Counted from the first letter of the stretch, positions 9,701 through 16,806 are shown. The stretch is DNA of 22,638 nucleotides from AM-1111 sp046302135 (GCA_046302135.1 JBKCIQ010000024.1:1-22638); one strand, 5' to 3'. Notes: generated from the letters alone by a model not told the origin. Program-made: numbers and translations.

Positions 9701-9866
9701 TTTCATTAGGATATTCACCCGGCTGACGATCCAATTTTATTGCATGATGCCTTAAATTTTGGAGAGGTGCGCTTTTTTGAGCAAAGCAAAGTTTAAAAAA
9801 TATTGTGCAAATAAGAATAGTACCAATTTTCAATCTAAAAGAAAGCAAACGAAAACTTGAGCACAT
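6774..9866 (-). CDS. CotH-kinase protein fused through a membrane hairpin to a tyrosine-phosphatase-like domain
   Basis: A 1030-residue protein. A signal peptide ends near CFAQ (residue 30). A beta-rich segment resembling chitobiase C-terminal domains follows (about 45-115), then a CotH-type kinase domain (about 210-400). The latter shows VLRTSGND, YVNGEYWGIYNMREKVN, RGNVRFWK and WRWIYFDGDQS, with Asp380 and Asp382 as likely metal ligands. CotH in spore-formers is an atypical protein kinase of coat proteins. Residues 755-775 span the membrane, RKRRNKN should be cytoplasmic, and a second hydrophobic stretch (783-799) ends in VKGQ like a signal peptide. Residues 800-1030 resemble a secreted dual-specificity phosphatase, with HCWNGWHQSGR at 931-941. 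Cys932 is present, but the Arg expected in CX5R is Gln938. First gene of a probable three-gene operon; a TAnnTTTG element lies about 47 bases upstream. ATG start is supported by the signal peptide. Confidence 0.8.
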   Translation of the reverse strand: MCSSFRLLSFRLKIGTILICTIFFKLCFAQKSAPLQNLRHHAIKLDRQPGEYPNEITINLNFDTTRKIEIIGTFSDLKKNVTSTSVTIQKTTAIYIRVYEKNKLIDSVFAGTYIIGKKSLLPVVCLNLKRENFDLPDGILTGGIETAKAEDSSVVTFGRIWKKESIPVFVEYYEKGKEPYYGIHRVKPFGGMTISMPERSIRLITDTTIGPKKIKISPFTNKKFKSYKSIVLRTSGNDQAMTRIKDITLSSIARDLNLDYMDYRQAVLYVNGEYWGIYNMREKVNLEYLKYNHGAIKDPKLTTVDITGINIPEYQQMLEYVRRPFPEKVVIDSINRKIVFDNYIDYIILQIHTINVDSRGNVRFWKSKSLDNRWRWIYFDGDQSCFPYQINFNYLQKRLSPVETEWCNPEWVTVTLRSLLSHTETKNFFINEYCFLLGTRMHKDTLINRVNLFAGNIRSEIPQHVMRRNRISYQNVEGWENEIKKFKEFFIGRDKSAYDHMREAFSLQGNLKLISISSNIKGLKSLKLRHSSFLFDKAEAKFFTDVPVSFEAVNVHPKYDFIGWKQFPNDTSRICVFNVQKIDTLQAIYKRKAFSQLNKKIRIFCAVKKHTKKDSLYLIGLMNVSGQEIENTTLMFKGFNQDKLQEFLIDSLNTDECFFITNNITEARKITTGRVRILQVNFPKGFGFSGREWVLFDKENNIIDSLLLNYGDSLEQTKKACFFYRDLKTNNWTPSKKFLSLEKVKQIVGNNTFNKILILISAIVTILALFVFILLRKRRNKNISVIFLLFLSFQFVKGQIHQTDNFGLKTLETKLVDNKGKGFSDLTGCRNVRVVLKNLLYRGGNNHAGSYQNPLELKTIQELKDLNFSRAIYLYEKNFSHEYPVSRIDSLRDSHFVYECSPVIDRKFLSDFMKEIKEIAGSPDPKLTYIHCWNGWHQSGRLSAMTLMQFCDFTPQMALKYWMKNTDGNYKGYKKVKESIVNFKRFDNLSFTSEQKLKYCPCREEMSGYSTKKSGNIEIQQKNLVKKNKS

Positions 9867-9912
9867 AAAAACAAAATATTTATGATTCAGTTAAGGAAGA
9901 TCAATATTTTAA

Positions 9913-9920
9913 CAAAGTTA
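9913..9920 (-). promoter_or_regulatory. Likely -10 element of the CotH operon
   Basis: Read on the - strand this is TAACTTTG, a perfect match to the Bacteroidota TAnnTTTG element. It would start transcription about 40 bases before the CotH start codon. A TTTG on the - strand (9953-9956) is too far upstream (32 bases) to be a normal -33 partner. Confidence 0.45.
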
Positions 9921-9997
9921 TCAAAATCATTTATCACATAATTAGTACGCAACAAAGAAAATCAACTTATCAAACTTTATAAATAAGCATCCATTAT

Positions 9998-10032
9998 TTT
10001 GACTAACTTAGAATAAGCTATTCTTATCTTCG
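9998..10032 (+). promoter_or_regulatory. fmt: Possible promoter of fmt
   Basis: TTTG at 9998-10001 and TATCTTCG at 10025-10032 lie 23 bases apart, within the spacing reported for Flavobacterium promoters, with one mismatch in the -10. A short inverted repeat, AGAATA-AGC-TATTCT, lies between the two boxes. The predicted start is about 20 bases before the fmt ATG. Confidence 0.35.
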
Positions 10033-10056
10033 TAAAAAATATTTAATAGCGAATTA

Positions 10057-10998
10057 ATGAGAATTGTTTTTATGGGCACGCCCGGTTTTGCAGTACCATC
10101 TCTGAAAACTTTAATTGAAAGCGGATATGATATTGCCGCGGTTGTTACTGCGCCTGATAAACCTGCAGGGAGAGGTCAGCAGATAATGAAATCTGAGGTT
10201 AAAATGTTTGCTGAATCTCAAGGAATAAAAATTCTACAACCTACTAACCTGAAAAGCGAAGATTTTACAAAAGAGCTGAAAGAACTGTCTGCAGACCTTC
10301 AAATTGTTATTGCATTCAGAATGCTTCCTGAAGCCGTATGGAATATGCCGCCACTTGGAACTTATAATCTCCATGCCTCTCTTTTACCGGACTACCGAGG
10401 TGCCGCCCCCATCAATTGGGCCATCATAAATGGTGAAAATGAAAGCGGAGTAACCACTTTTAAGCTGAAGCATGAAATTGACACAGGAAATATTTTGTTA
10501 CAGGAAAAAGTAAAAATTAATGAAGCGATGACTGCAGGTGAATTGCATGACGTTTTGATGGAAGTTGGTGCGGATGTTGTTCTGAAAAGTGTTAAATGCA
10601 TAGAGTCGGGAAATATCTATTTGAAAGAACAAGAAGAAAAACCTGTTCAAAAACATGCTCCAAAAATTTTCAGGGAAAACTGTAAAATAGACTGGGATAA
10701 ATCCGTGGAAGATATTCACAATTTAATAAGAGGACTTTCACCCTATCCTGCCGCCTGGACAGAATTTAAAAACGGAAATGAAGAAATTTTATATTTGAAA
10801 ATTTTCAAAACAAAACTTATAGAATCAAAAGTTAAAAACGATAAAAATTTTCTATCATTTGAAGGTGATAAAATCTATGCTATTTGTAATAATGGGAAGA
10901 TAGAAATACTTGAATTGCAGGCCCCCGGTAAAAAAAGACTTAGTTCATCTGATTTTATTAAGGGCTATAGGCTTCATGCAGAAAATTTGCTTCTTTAA
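10057..10998 (+). CDS. fmt: Methionyl-tRNA formyltransferase
   Basis: A 313-residue protein, the usual length. It transfers a formyl group from 10-formyl-tetrahydrofolate to Met-tRNA(fMet) in the cytoplasm, making the initiator for translation. The formyltransferase fold is plain from residue 1 (MRIVFMGTPGFAVPSL, then APDKPAGRG). The catalytic set is present: Asn104 and His106 in YNLHASLLPDYRGAAPIN, and Asp142 in HEIDTGN. The SLLPxxRG folate-site loop and a C-terminal OB-like domain (from about 205) complete it. It faces away from the CotH operon across a 190-base gap and is followed by the HU gene after 92 bases. In many bacteria fmt pairs with def; here it does not. Confidence 0.97.
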   Translation: MRIVFMGTPGFAVPSLKTLIESGYDIAAVVTAPDKPAGRGQQIMKSEVKMFAESQGIKILQPTNLKSEDFTKELKELSADLQIVIAFRMLPEAVWNMPPLGTYNLHASLLPDYRGAAPINWAIINGENESGVTTFKLKHEIDTGNILLQEKVKINEAMTAGELHDVLMEVGADVVLKSVKCIESGNIYLKEQEEKPVQKHAPKIFRENCKIDWDKSVEDIHNLIRGLSPYPAAWTEFKNGNEEILYLKIFKTKLIESKVKNDKNFLSFEGDKIYAICNNGKIEILELQAPGKKRLSSSDFIKGYRLHAENLLL

Positions 10999-11064
10999 TT
11001 ATTGGAATTTTCAACAAATCACCCAGAATAGTAACAATTCCTGACATCTCTCCTTACAAAAAAT

Positions 11065-11072
11065 TATATTTG
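11065..11072 (+). promoter_or_regulatory. -10 element of the HU gene
   Basis: TATATTTG is a perfect TAnnTTTG match ending 18 bases before the ATG at 11091. It overlaps the in-frame TTG at 11070, so that codon would fall in the promoter and cannot be the start. No clear TTTG lies at -33. Confidence 0.55.
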
Positions 11073-11090
11073 TTAATCATTTTTTATCTT

Positions 11091-11375
11091 ATGAATAAAG
11101 CAGACTTAATTGTATCAATAGCAGACAAAACAGGACTAACGAAAGCTGATTCTTCCAGAGCTCTGGAAGCTGCCCTCGAGGCAATTACCGGAGCGCTTAA
11201 AAAAGAGGAACGCGTAGCGTTAGTAGGATTTGGAACCTTTACAGCAAAAGAAAGAATGGAGAGATTAGGAATAAACCCAAGAACACTTGAAAGCGTGAAT
11301 ATACCGTCTAAAATTGTGGTAAAATTTAAATCAGGTTTTAAACTTGATGCAAAATTAAACGGAGTGAAAAAATAA
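11091..11375 (+). CDS. HU/IHF-family histone-like DNA-binding protein
   Basis: A 94-residue protein with the whole HU fold. The dimerising helices (MNKADLIVSIADKTGLTKAD and EAALEAITGALKKEE) are followed by RVALVGFGTFTAKER at about 41-55, the DNA-contacting arm around INPRT, and the closing VVKFKSGFKLDAKLN. HU dimers bend and compact DNA and help replication and recombination. The arm differs a little from the classical GRNPQTG: it reads LGINPRTLESVNIP, keeping the intercalating proline. The ATG at 11091 gives the standard N-terminus; the longer frame from TTG at 11070 adds seven residues that do not belong to HU. recF follows after 35 bases and may share its transcript. Confidence 0.93.
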   Translation: MNKADLIVSIADKTGLTKADSSRALEAALEAITGALKKEERVALVGFGTFTAKERMERLGINPRTLESVNIPSKIVVKFKSGFKLDAKLNGVKK

Positions 11376-11410
11376 TTCATTTTACTTGGATATGTAAAAA
11401 GCAGGCAATA

Positions 11411-12523
11411 ATGCATCTAGAAAAACTATCTATAATAAATTTCAGAAACTACAGCGAAGGTACAGTACTTTTTCACCCAAAGATGAATTGCCTTGTGGGA
11501 GATAACGGTATGGGTAAAACGAATTTACTGGATGCAGTGCATTATCTCTCATTTTGTAAAAGTTTTTTCAATCCTATAGATAGCCAAAACATCAAATACG
11601 ATCAATCATTATTTATGATTCAGGGGTGGTACCAATTGAATGGAGAAAAAGAAGAAATCTATTGTGGTATAAAGAAAAATCAAAAAAAGCAATTTAAAAG
11701 AAACCAGAAGGAATACGAAAGATTATCGGAACACATTGGTCTTTTTCCACTTGTAATGGTTTCTCCGTCAGATGGGGAATTGATAACGGGAGGAAGTGAA
11801 ATAAGAAGAAAATTCATAGACAGCATCATATCACAATACGACAAGGTCTATCTAGAAAAGCTGATTGCGTACAACCAAGTTCTTACCCAAAGAAATGCTC
11901 TCCTAAAACGATTTGCCGAAACACGAAGTTTTGACAGTTTATCATTGGATATTTGGGATGAACAACTAATTATTCACGGAAATGGTATACACCAAAGAAG
12001 AAAAAATTTCATTGCCTCGTTTATTCCGCTATTTGAAAAAAACTATCAATACATTTCTGAATCAAGAGAAACAGTTTCGCTGGAGTACGAATCTGTATTG
12101 AATGAAATGGACTTTAAAACAGTTCTGCTTTCCAACCTTGAAAAAGACAGGGTATTACAATATACAAGTTCAGGAACTCACCGTGATGACCTGGATTTTA
12201 AATTACAAGGGCAAAGCCTTAAAAAATTTGCTTCCCAAGGACAACAGAAATCTTACTTACTCGCTTTAAAACTTGCACAATTCGAAATCATCAAGAACAT
12301 CAAAAATATACCTCCGATTCTTTTACTTGATGACATATACGATAAGCTGGATGAAAAACGTTTTAAAAAACTAATGACTTTGGTAAGTAGTGATGATTAT
12401 GGGCAGGTCTTCATAACTGATACACATCCACAAAGAATGGAGGATTTATTTAACGAATCGAAAATTCCATTCGCTTTATTCCATGTTGATAATGCCAACA
12501 TTAAAAGTACTCTAAATGCGTAA
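11411..12523 (+). CDS. recF: DNA replication and repair protein RecF
   Basis: A 370-residue SMC-like ATPase of usual RecF length. It shows the N-terminal LEKLSIINFRNY, Walker A GDNGMGKTN (residues 30-38), the ABC signature SQGQQKS (275-281) and Walker B ILLLDD followed by IYDKLD (303-314). With RecO and RecR it helps load RecA at gaps with single-stranded DNA, in the cytoplasm. Here it is not beside dnaA/dnaN, the classical setting, but follows HU and overlaps the DUF721 gene by 8 bases, which suggests coupled translation. The ATG at 11411 fits the family N-terminus exactly. Confidence 0.96.
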   Translation: MHLEKLSIINFRNYSEGTVLFHPKMNCLVGDNGMGKTNLLDAVHYLSFCKSFFNPIDSQNIKYDQSLFMIQGWYQLNGEKEEIYCGIKKNQKKQFKRNQKEYERLSEHIGLFPLVMVSPSDGELITGGSEIRRKFIDSIISQYDKVYLEKLIAYNQVLTQRNALLKRFAETRSFDSLSLDIWDEQLIIHGNGIHQRRKNFIASFIPLFEKNYQYISESRETVSLEYESVLNEMDFKTVLLSNLEKDRVLQYTSSGTHRDDLDFKLQGQSLKKFASQGQQKSYLLALKLAQFEIIKNIKNIPPILLLDDIYDKLDEKRFKKLMTLVSSDDYGQVFITDTHPQRMEDLFNESKIPFALFHVDNANIKSTLNA

Positions 12524-12806
12524 GACCAATCAGCAGACCATAGGTCAAATTCTAGATCAATTCATTAAGGAAAACAATCTGAAAGAGGGTTTGACTCAAG
12601 TTGAACTAACACAAAGATGGTCTGAAATTACCGGAGAGTTCATTTCGAAACATACCGTTGAGATCAAATTAGTAAAGAAAGTTCTTTATGTAACTATGGA
12701 CAACGCGGCGTGTAAACAAGAACTTGCCTTTAAAAAAAGTGAAGTACTTCAGAGGGTAAATTTACTAACTCCAAAAAATCAGATAATAGATATCTATATC
12801 AAATAA
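12516..12806 (+). CDS. DUF721 / DciA-like protein
   Basis: A 96-residue protein. The RKTNQQTIGQILDQFIKENNL start, then LTQRWSEITGEFISKHTVEIKL and the closing LYVTMDNAACKQELAFKKSEVLQRVN, match the DUF721 family. Its better-known members (DciA) load the replicative helicase in bacteria lacking DnaC or DnaI; the short Bacteroidota forms are presumed to do the same. The ATG lies inside the last codons of recF in another frame (8-base overlap), and the next gene begins one base after its stop. The link to recF fits a role in replication. Confidence 0.85.
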   Translation: MRKTNQQTIGQILDQFIKENNLKEGLTQVELTQRWSEITGEFISKHTVEIKLVKKVLYVTMDNAACKQELAFKKSEVLQRVNLLTPKNQIIDIYIK

Positions 12807-12807
12807 A

Positions 12808-14181
12808 ATGAAGATTAAATATTTTTCTTTCTGCTTCCTGATCATTTTGTACGCCAATGCTCAAAAAGAGGACAGCATAATGATCAAGAAAATTTCAGAC
12901 TATTACTTGTCAAAGAGTAACTGCTATACAAACCTCACTGAACTTACCACAAAAATTGGTGGCAGGTTGGCAGGCTCACCACAAGCGGCAGAAGCAGTAA
13001 AATGGGCAGCAAGGATAATGAAAGAATCCGGAGCAGATACGGTATACCTCCAGGAATGTAAAGTACCACACTGGGTGAGAGGAGCAAAAGAAAAATGTAA
13101 TGCCTATTCAAAAAAACTCAATAAAAAATTTGAATTAGATATTTGTGCGCTCGGATTCTCTGTTGCAACACCTAAAAATGGAATAAGAGCCAACGTAATA
13201 GAAGTGAAATCTTTTGATGAACTTAAATTATTGGGAGAAGAAAAAATAAAGGGAAAAATTGTTTACTACAATGTTGCTTTTAATCCTGCGAACATAAGAA
13301 CCGGCACATCATATGGTGAAACTGTAAAATACAGATGGAGCGGTGCCTTTGAGGCATCCAAATTTGGCGCAGTTGCTGTAATTGTAAGAAGTATGAGCTC
13401 TGTAAGGGACGATGCTCCGCACACAGGCGTGATGAAACTGGATACTAACGGCAGACAGATACCTGCCTGTGCTGTAAGCTTAATTGATGGGGATGCCTTA
13501 AGTGAAATGATTGCGAAAGATGAAAAAACTGAAATCAGTTTAAATATGAGTTGCGAATTATTACCTGATGAAAAATCTTACAATGTAATTGGTGAAATTC
13601 GTGGCACCCAATTTCCTGAAGAAATCCTGTTGGCCGGCGGTCATTTGGATTCATGGGACAATGGTAAGGGTGCGCATGATGACGGAGCAGGAATTGTACA
13701 CACCATAGAACTGCTTAGAGTCTACAAGGAAATTGGTTACAGACCAAAGAGAACTATAAGAGTCGTTGCTTTTATGAATGAAGAGAATGGAGGTCGTGGA
13801 GGAGATGCGTATGCTTTAGAAAGTAAAAACAAAAAAACAAAACACCTTGCCGCACTGGAAAGTGATGCAGGTGGATTTACACCGAGGTCATTCGGTTTAA
13901 CAGCTGTTAATGATGAAGTGTTCAAAAAAGCAAAGAATTGGGAAAAACTACTGTTTCCGTTGGGAATTATGGCAATTCATGAAGGGGGCGGGGGTGCAGA
14001 CATCAGTGACTTAAAAGAACAAGGTGTTAACTTGTTTGGATTTGAGCCTGACTCCCAAAGATATTTTGACATACATCATACGGCGAACGATAAAATTGAA
14101 AATGTAAATAAACGAGAACTTGAGTTAGGGGCCGCATGTATAGCTTCCTTATTCTATCTGATAGACAATTACGGTTTATAA
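12808..14181 (+). CDS. Exported M28-family zinc peptidase
   Basis: A 457-residue protein with a signal peptide (MKIKYFSFCFLIILYANAQ). A PA-like insert (about 140-240, including KGKIVYYNVAFNP and AVAVIVRS) precedes the metallopeptidase core. The two-zinc site is complete: His279 in GGHLDSWD, Asp291 in HDDGAG, the Glu325-Glu326 pair in MNEENGG, Asp353 in ESDAGG and His423/424 in DIHHTAND. Family members are aminopeptidases or carboxypeptidase-Q-like dipeptidases. This one should act in the periplasm or outside the cell in peptide uptake. It starts one base after the DUF721 stop and ends six bases before the glycosyltransferase start, so it sits in an operon with replication genes, which is odd in function but ordinary in bacterial gene order. 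Confidence 0.92.
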   Translation: MKIKYFSFCFLIILYANAQKEDSIMIKKISDYYLSKSNCYTNLTELTTKIGGRLAGSPQAAEAVKWAARIMKESGADTVYLQECKVPHWVRGAKEKCNAYSKKLNKKFELDICALGFSVATPKNGIRANVIEVKSFDELKLLGEEKIKGKIVYYNVAFNPANIRTGTSYGETVKYRWSGAFEASKFGAVAVIVRSMSSVRDDAPHTGVMKLDTNGRQIPACAVSLIDGDALSEMIAKDEKTEISLNMSCELLPDEKSYNVIGEIRGTQFPEEILLAGGHLDSWDNGKGAHDDGAGIVHTIELLRVYKEIGYRPKRTIRVVAFMNEENGGRGGDAYALESKNKKTKHLAALESDAGGFTPRSFGLTAVNDEVFKKAKNWEKLLFPLGIMAIHEGGGGADISDLKEQGVNLFGFEPDSQRYFDIHHTANDKIENVNKRELELGAACIASLFYLIDNYGL

Positions 14182-14187
14182 ATTGGG

Positions 14188-15309
14188 ATGGAAAAATATC
14201 TTAATGTAGTATCTTTCGACGTTCCTTATCCGGCAAATTACGGAGGAGTCATTGACGTGTTCTATAAAATAAAAGCACTTAAGAAAGTAGGGATAAAAGT
14301 TATCCTACATTGTTTTGAATACGGAAGAAATACGCAAGAAGAACTCAATAAATTCGCAGAGGAAGTTCATTACTATAAAAGAAAAAAAAATCCAACACAG
14401 CTACTTTCCGGTCTTCCGTTTATTGTTAAAACAAGAATCAATCAGGAGTTAAAAAAAAATTTACTTAAAAATGATTACCCGATTCTTTTTGAAGGATTAC
14501 ATACTTGCTATCTTATTCAAGATCCGGACTTCAAAGAGAGAAAAAAAATTTTCAGAGAAAGTAATATTGAGCATGAATATTACAGAAAGCTCGCTGAAGT
14601 AGAATCGAATAAACTTAAAAAAAGATTTTTTTTATCTGAAGCCAAAAAACTTGAGAAATTTGAAGCGGTGCTTGAAAATGCAGATAAGTTGCTGATAGTA
14701 TCAAAGGAGGAGACCAAATATTTCAAAAAAAAATTTACTCCATCAAAAGTTTTTTACTTGCCAAGCTTTCATGAAAACGATTCAATCTCTTCACAAAAAG
14801 GATTTGGAAAATATATTCTTTATAATGGTAAATTAAGCGTTCCGGAAAACGAATCAGCTGCAATTTTTTTAATCAATGAGGTTTTCTCAAAAATCAGCTA
14901 TCCGGTTATAATTGCGGGAATGGATCCACCTAAATCTATATTGAAATCTGCGGAGAAATTCAAAAATATTAGCATAATAGCTAATCCTTCAAGTGCTGAC
15001 ATGCAAAAATTAATACAAGGTGCGCATTTACACTGTTTATATACCCATCAGGCTACAGGTTTAAAATTAAAGTTATTGAATGTACTTTTTCAGGGAAGGC
15101 ATGTGTTGGTAAATAGAAACATGACCAACGGAACAACCTTTAATGAAATCTGTTTTTATGCGGAAAATCCGAATGAATGGATAGAGGAAATTGAAAAAAT
15201 TATGCGATTGGATTTCACAGATATTCAATTAGCAAAAAAAACAAAAGAACTTGAGCCTTACCAAAACCATAATCAAACTAAAAACCTGATTAAAATTATC
15301 TTTGATTAA
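14188..15309 (+). CDS. GT-B glycosyltransferase (GT4-like)
   Basis: A 373-residue cytoplasmic protein with a GT-B plan. The N-terminal acceptor domain (VVSFDVPYPANYGGVIDV) has the glycine-rich loop of GT4 enzymes. The C-terminal donor domain (from about 205) contains KYILYNGKLSVPEN and AGMDPP and ends in TGLKLKLLNVLFQGRHVLVN. GT4 enzymes usually show EX7E near here; the second Glu is Asn298 and the first is missing, so the donor contacts differ. I remember the same GLKLKLLN block in other Bacteroidota glycosyltransferases, so it may be a subfamily trait. The sugar and acceptor are unknown. It is the last gene of the recF-DUF721-M28 run and shares its stop region with the convergent GT2 gene. 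Confidence 0.8.
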   Translation: MEKYLNVVSFDVPYPANYGGVIDVFYKIKALKKVGIKVILHCFEYGRNTQEELNKFAEEVHYYKRKKNPTQLLSGLPFIVKTRINQELKKNLLKNDYPILFEGLHTCYLIQDPDFKERKKIFRESNIEHEYYRKLAEVESNKLKKRFFLSEAKKLEKFEAVLENADKLLIVSKEETKYFKKKFTPSKVFYLPSFHENDSISSQKGFGKYILYNGKLSVPENESAAIFLINEVFSKISYPVIIAGMDPPKSILKSAEKFKNISIIANPSSADMQKLIQGAHLHCLYTHQATGLKLKLLNVLFQGRHVLVNRNMTNGTTFNEICFYAENPNEWIEEIEKIMRLDFTDIQLAKKTKELEPYQNHNQTKNLIKIIFD

Positions 15310-16016
15310 TTTTTGCTGAAACGCATTTGCAAAACACCCCAAAATGCTTCTTTGAAAATTTTAGTTGACATTTTAGAAACGCCTTCAACCCTATCTGTAA
15401 ATACAATTGGCACCTCAACCACCTTAAATCCTTTTTTTACGGCCTTATATTTCATTTCAATTTGAAAAGCATAACCCATGAATCTAATTGCATCAAGGTT
15501 GAGATTTTCCAAAACATTTCTTCTGTAGCATACAAATCCGGCTGTTGTATCCTTTATGTTAATCCACAATACCATCCTTACATAAACACTTGCAAAATAA
15601 CTCATCATTATTCTTCCTATTGGCCAATTACTCACTTTGCCTCCGGAACAATAGCGTGATCCTACTGAAACGTCTCCACCGTTTTGGCAAGCATGAAGCA
15701 GTCGAATCAAATCATCAGGATTGTGCGAAAAATCACAATCCATTTCAAAAATAAATTTATAATCTCGCTTCAGTGCCCATTTAAATCCATGGATGTATGC
15801 TGTGCCAAGACCAAGCTTACCTTTTCGCTCTTCAATAAATAATTTATTTTGAAATTCTGTTTGAAGGCTTTTTACTATCTGGGCTGTACCGTCAGGTGAA
15901 CCATCATCAACAATCAACAGGTCGAAATCTGCACTAAGAGAAAAAACCCTTCGGACCATTTTTTCAATGTTCTCTTTCTCGTTGTAGGTTGGAATTATGA
16001 CCAGATTGAGACCCAT
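15306..16016 (-). CDS. GT2 glycosyltransferase, polyprenol-monophosphomannose-synthase-like
   Basis: A 236-residue GT-A enzyme of the DPM1 type. It has LVIIPTYNEKENIE at the start, IVDDGSPDGT at 35-44, the metal-binding EMDCDFSHNP (Asp93 and Asp95), VGSRYCSGGKVSNWP and the DTTAGFVCYRR block. DPM1 enzymes move mannose, or in bacteria sometimes another sugar, from GDP-sugar to polyprenyl phosphate at the inner face of the membrane, to be used by external glycosyltransferases. There is no C-terminal membrane segment, as in the short bacterial and human catalytic forms. The stop codon overlaps that of the convergent glycosyltransferase. The 88-base gap to wbqC upstream carries only imperfect -10 matches (TATATTCG on the - strand at 16028-16035). 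Confidence 0.9.
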   Translation of the reverse strand: MGLNLVIIPTYNEKENIEKMVRRVFSLSADFDLLIVDDGSPDGTAQIVKSLQTEFQNKLFIEERKGKLGLGTAYIHGFKWALKRDYKFIFEMDCDFSHNPDDLIRLLHACQNGGDVSVGSRYCSGGKVSNWPIGRIMMSYFASVYVRMVLWINIKDTTAGFVCYRRNVLENLNLDAIRFMGYAFQIEMKYKAVKKGFKVVEVPIVFTDRVEGVSKMSTKIFKEAFWGVLQMRFSKN

Positions 16017-16104
16017 AAATGCTCAGGCGAATATACAACATTTGATTCGGAGAAAATAATTCAAAATAAACTAACTCCTAAAATAACGTTAATAAAACTT
16101 CTGG

Positions 16105-16725
16105 TTACATTTTCAGAAAATTCATGCTATTCAAACCTTCGTTAAATATGAGGTCTACAATACTCAAATTGGGGATGAAACCGTACTTATCTGCAAAAAC
16201 CTGGTAGTAAGAAACCGAAGGGAATTCTGCTGATTTAAAGCTTTCAGCCTTGGGACTAATTTCACTTCTAAAGTCGTTAACATTATTGTGGATTTTTTTC
16301 CACTCGCCGGTTTTTTCGTATTTAAAAGGAATCTTCAGAAGCTTACAAATCAACTCAGTCAATCCTATGTTAAACTCAAAAAGGAATTCGTATTTTTCAA
16401 TATAGAACTTCTCGAAATCACTTTCAAAAAATTCAAAATATGGAGAACTCCGGTAGGCACTTTGCAATGATCTCCAGTGTAACTTTTGCCATTCGGAAGA
16501 ATAAGAAATCTTTTTTTGATTGATGGGAGTCCTCTCTGCGCTGTGAACCAAAGGTATGATAAGATCCAACTTGCCATTGGCACCATAAACAGTACACCTA
16601 TTCCTATAGGTTTGTTTAACAAAATGTTCAGAATCCTCGAAAACAATCTTATCAAATGAAATTATTTTCTGAAAATAAATTGCCGGAGGCAAATATGCAG
16701 ACGAAAGCAAGGCTATTTTTTCCAT
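16105..16725 (-). CDS. WbqC family protein
   Basis: A 206-residue protein. ALLSSAYLPPAIYFQKI, then the KQTYRNRCTVYGANGKLDLIIPL block, the INQKKISYSSEWQKLHWRSL block and YRSSPYFEFFE are the hallmarks of WbqC. The family is named from O-antigen clusters but its biochemical role is not settled; proposals include amino-sugar or acyl transfer. In Bacteroidota it is often a lone gene near lepB or dapB, and here too it lies outside a polysaccharide cluster. A TAnnTTTG element ends eight bases before its ATG on the - strand, and it diverges from the CNNM/CorC gene. Confidence 0.88.
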   Translation of the reverse strand: MEKIALLSSAYLPPAIYFQKIISFDKIVFEDSEHFVKQTYRNRCTVYGANGKLDLIIPLVHSAERTPINQKKISYSSEWQKLHWRSLQSAYRSSPYFEFFESDFEKFYIEKYEFLFEFNIGLTELICKLLKIPFKYEKTGEWKKIHNNVNDFRSEISPKAESFKSAEFPSVSYYQVFADKYGFIPNLSIVDLIFNEGLNSMNFLKM

Positions 16726-16733
16726 TTATAAAA

Positions 16734-16741
16734 CAAAATTA
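16734..16741 (-). promoter_or_regulatory. -10 element of the wbqC-family gene
   Basis: Read on the - strand this is TAATTTTG, a perfect TAnnTTTG match eight bases before the ATG, giving a very short leader. A TTG (16768-16766) lies 24 bases further upstream, slightly beyond the usual spacing. Confidence 0.5.
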
Positions 16742-16798
16742 ATATAGATTGGATGGTTTAGATATCAATCTTAAGAAAAAAGATGTATCAGGAATTTG

Positions 16799-16806
16799 TA
16801 TCTTTG
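16799..16806 (+). promoter_or_regulatory. -10 element of the CNNM/CorC gene
   Basis: TATCTTTG is a perfect TAnnTTTG match ending 14 bases before the ATG at 16821. It lies downstream of the in-frame TTG at 16749, which argues for the later start. No -33 TTTG is visible. Confidence 0.5.

Noticed and set aside
11004..11041. GGAATT / AATTCC inverted repeat after fmt
   Set aside because: Six-base arms with a 26-base loop and no T-tract; not convincing as terminator or operator.
11070..11090. TTG start giving the HU protein seven extra residues
   Set aside because: The codon lies inside a perfect -10 element, and HU proteins begin at MNKADLI.
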